From the NCBI RefSeq assembly GCF_000382325.1, contig NZ_KB908057.1, positions 114,183-178,182 of the forward strand: a stretch of DNA of 64,000 nt, written 5' to 3'. A model generated the notes under the pieces. It saw nothing but the letters and a program-made list of their open reading frames with translations. It did no database searches and was not told the origin of the DNA. Positions 63,601 to 64,000 of this stretch are shown one piece after another; position 1 is the stretch's first letter; each line of letters starts with the position of its first letter. The position numbers and the translations under genes were made by a program. The DNA comes from Woodsholea maritima DSM 17123 (GTDB lineage Bacteria > Pseudomonadota > Alphaproteobacteria > Caulobacterales > Maricaulaceae).

Positions 63601-64000
63601 CCTGGCGTTTGACCTTCTCAGAAGATGTGAAAACATTTGGTCAATCCGGTCTAACCGCCAATACTTTTGGCTATACGGCGTCGGGTCTGACGGGCGCGAG
63701 CTTTGCGGTCAATCGTGTGTCGACGGGCGTTTATGATGTGACCCTTTCTGGTGGCAATCTGGCCAGCTTTGAAGGGACTGTTCGTATAGGCTTTGAGGTG
63801 TGCCAAGAACCCTATGATCTCGCCGGTAATGATCTGACGTCTTATACGCCTAGCGGTGCCAATGAGCACACCTATACGGTGAGCCAGGATACCACGGCCC
63901 CGACGGTGGCGATCAGCTCCTCGGCGGCGGATCCGGTTAGTGGCACCTTTGATGTCACGATCACCTTCTCTGAAGCGGTGAGCGGCTTTGATGTCACTAA
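60648..64000 (+). CDS. giant secreted Ig-like repeat protein (3' truncated by window)
   Basis: Open from ATG 60648 to the window edge, at least 1,117 codons with no stop. A signal peptide (about 1-28, ending ATSFAA) is followed by a unique AT-rich N-terminal domain (about 30-185, with two Cys). Tandem bacterial Ig-like repeats of about 85-115 residues follow, each opening with a DxTAPTVTSxxVPSNGTY or SIVRSSPT-type segment. They carry QNLDFTVNFSENITV, ASYQSGSGTSALTFRYTVQA and GDEDTDGIAV, or in other repeats DAAGN and GNALTNTTPTGTVETYTLDN. At least three closely related VPxNGTY copies lie at about 61570-62600. Such proteins are usually surface adhesins or type I-secreted; the secretion signal would lie beyond the window. 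Confidence 0.85.
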   Translation, partial: MAVLNRIWTKLGLGVSLAATLTATSFAADSLVYLHDSSPSDTHRFESGVYYTEDGVQVTASPTLVLTETNSENVYYDGSGSSIGDYVTTSGTLIITSPTGYNLANVRLRLLYGLAASQSSSYGNLNTSEVQCVYTLSGQTIDTRNDSYVGSWGRFGDTVGGQYNRIECSGVSNVDKMIIYHMTYYLIADTTPPTVTSIVRSSPTAQTTNSDSLSWAVTFSESVTNVSTDGSDFTVSGPTGVSLAVSGSGASYTVTATGSNLASYEGTVSLALASGQDIQDAASNALTNTTPTGTVETYTLDNTAPTVTSVGVPSNATYSSGQNLDFTVNFSENITVNTAGGTPQIALTIGSTTRQASYQSGSGTSALTFRYTVQAGDEDTDGIAVGTLAANGGTLRDAGGNDANLTLNSVGATTAVLVDAVAPTVTSLDVPSNGTYGTGQNLDFTVNFSENITVDTSGGTPKIAVYIGSNVRTAYYQSGSGTNALLFRYTVEAGEEDSDGIFVVTAATGDATMRDPVGNDANFSITNTGVNLLPGVLVDGTRETVSSVGVPANGTYIQGQDLTFTVNFSGTITVTGTPQLNLTIGSANVTADYVSGSGSSALTFTYTVQAGDTDSDGIAVTSLSANGGTLRGGNNKDATLTLNSVGALTAVLVDTTAPTLSQVTAVPTQSNDNTPNYTFSTNDTGTLSVGGSCGTSTSTTISSTGNQTITLTQTDNSSALSDGTYADCTVTVTDAAGNASTALAINSFSVDTTAPTVALSSSAGATVYGPFDVTVTLSEATANLIADDFTVSNGSVTLANVSPTVYTLSVTPSGGSPVTVNLDAATFSDAAGNDNTAAPTGITRTYVADSTAPTLTSIVRSNPTVELTNYNEVRFAVTFNEAMGTISASDFTVSGTSGTVSGVTNPSGNVYNVTVSGGDLASFNGVVGVSLASGHAITDVAGNALVNTTPSGSVETFTLDNTQAVFQSLVRHTPNTATTPADTLTWRLTFSEDVKTFGQSGLTANTFGYTASGLTGASFAVNRVSTGVYDVTLSGGNLASFEGTVRIGFEVCQEPYDLAGNDLTSYTPSGANEHTYTVSQDTTAPTVAISSSAADPVSGTFDVTITFSEAVSGFDVT

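Overview
The window reads as chromosomal DNA of an alphaproteobacterium, most likely a marine, stalked-type lineage near Caulobacterales/Maricaulales (Hyphomonadaceae or Maricaulaceae). The reasons are the wealth of TonB-dependent receptors (five, one of the Xanthomonas-Caulobacter type), the FecI/FecR signalling modules, moderately high GC and gene content. This placement is inference; no rRNA gene is present. I see no insertion sequence, prophage or CRISPR array.

Layout. (1) 1-2.2 kb: the 3' part of a GlxA-type AraC regulator, tRNA-Ser(GGA), and a VOC-fold protein convergent with another AraC-type regulator. (2) 2.2-2.8 kb: a stretch with no convincing gene, closed by a terminator. (3) 2.8-19.3 kb: two FecI-FecR-TonB receptor modules arranged back to back around 11.2-11.5 kb. 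The leftward arm carries two receptors and a secreted GDPD-type phosphodiesterase. The rightward arm carries a receptor, a secreted PI-PLC-C1-type phosphodiesterase and a secreted sialate-O-acetylesterase-like SGNH esterase, with an unrecognised secreted protein beyond. Together they look like a regulated system for digesting and importing a phosphodiester- and acyl-containing compound such as a phospholipid headgroup, phosphoinositide or GPI-like glycan.

(4) 20.4-31.3 kb: a continuous branched-chain amino acid operon ilvD-ilvC-ilvB-ilvM-like-leuA-ilvE-leuC-leuD-leuB. In front of it is a readable attenuator: a 50-codon leader peptide with a Leu/Val/Ile run, a 10-bp antiterminator pairing and a strong intrinsic terminator. 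Between them these genes supply the common ilv steps and the leucine branch; ilvA (threonine deaminase) is not in the window. (5) 31.3-35.5 kb: a leftward metal-uptake-like set (DUF2946-like protein, TonB receptor, PepSY membrane protein). (6) 35.6-39.9 kb: a chemoreceptor and a trimeric autotransporter adhesin. (7) 39.9-43.0 kb: a FepA/CirA-type TonB receptor and a LysR regulator. (8) 43.2-50.7 kb: a full RND efflux system (adaptor, pump, outer-membrane factor) behind an EthD-like protein and a divergent LysR regulator. (9) 50.8-54.0 kb: a second, paralogous trimeric autotransporter. (10) 54.0-60.0 kb: gltD-gltB, glutamate synthase. (11) 60.6 kb to the right edge: the first about 1,117 codons of a giant secreted protein made of Ig-like repeats, still open at the window end.

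The most noteworthy items are the BCAA attenuator in front of an unusually complete ilv-leu operon, the mirror-image FecIR/phosphodiesterase locus, and the paired trimeric adhesins. The adhesins share an N-terminal cysteine-containing block and a recurring stalk module that I do not recognise.
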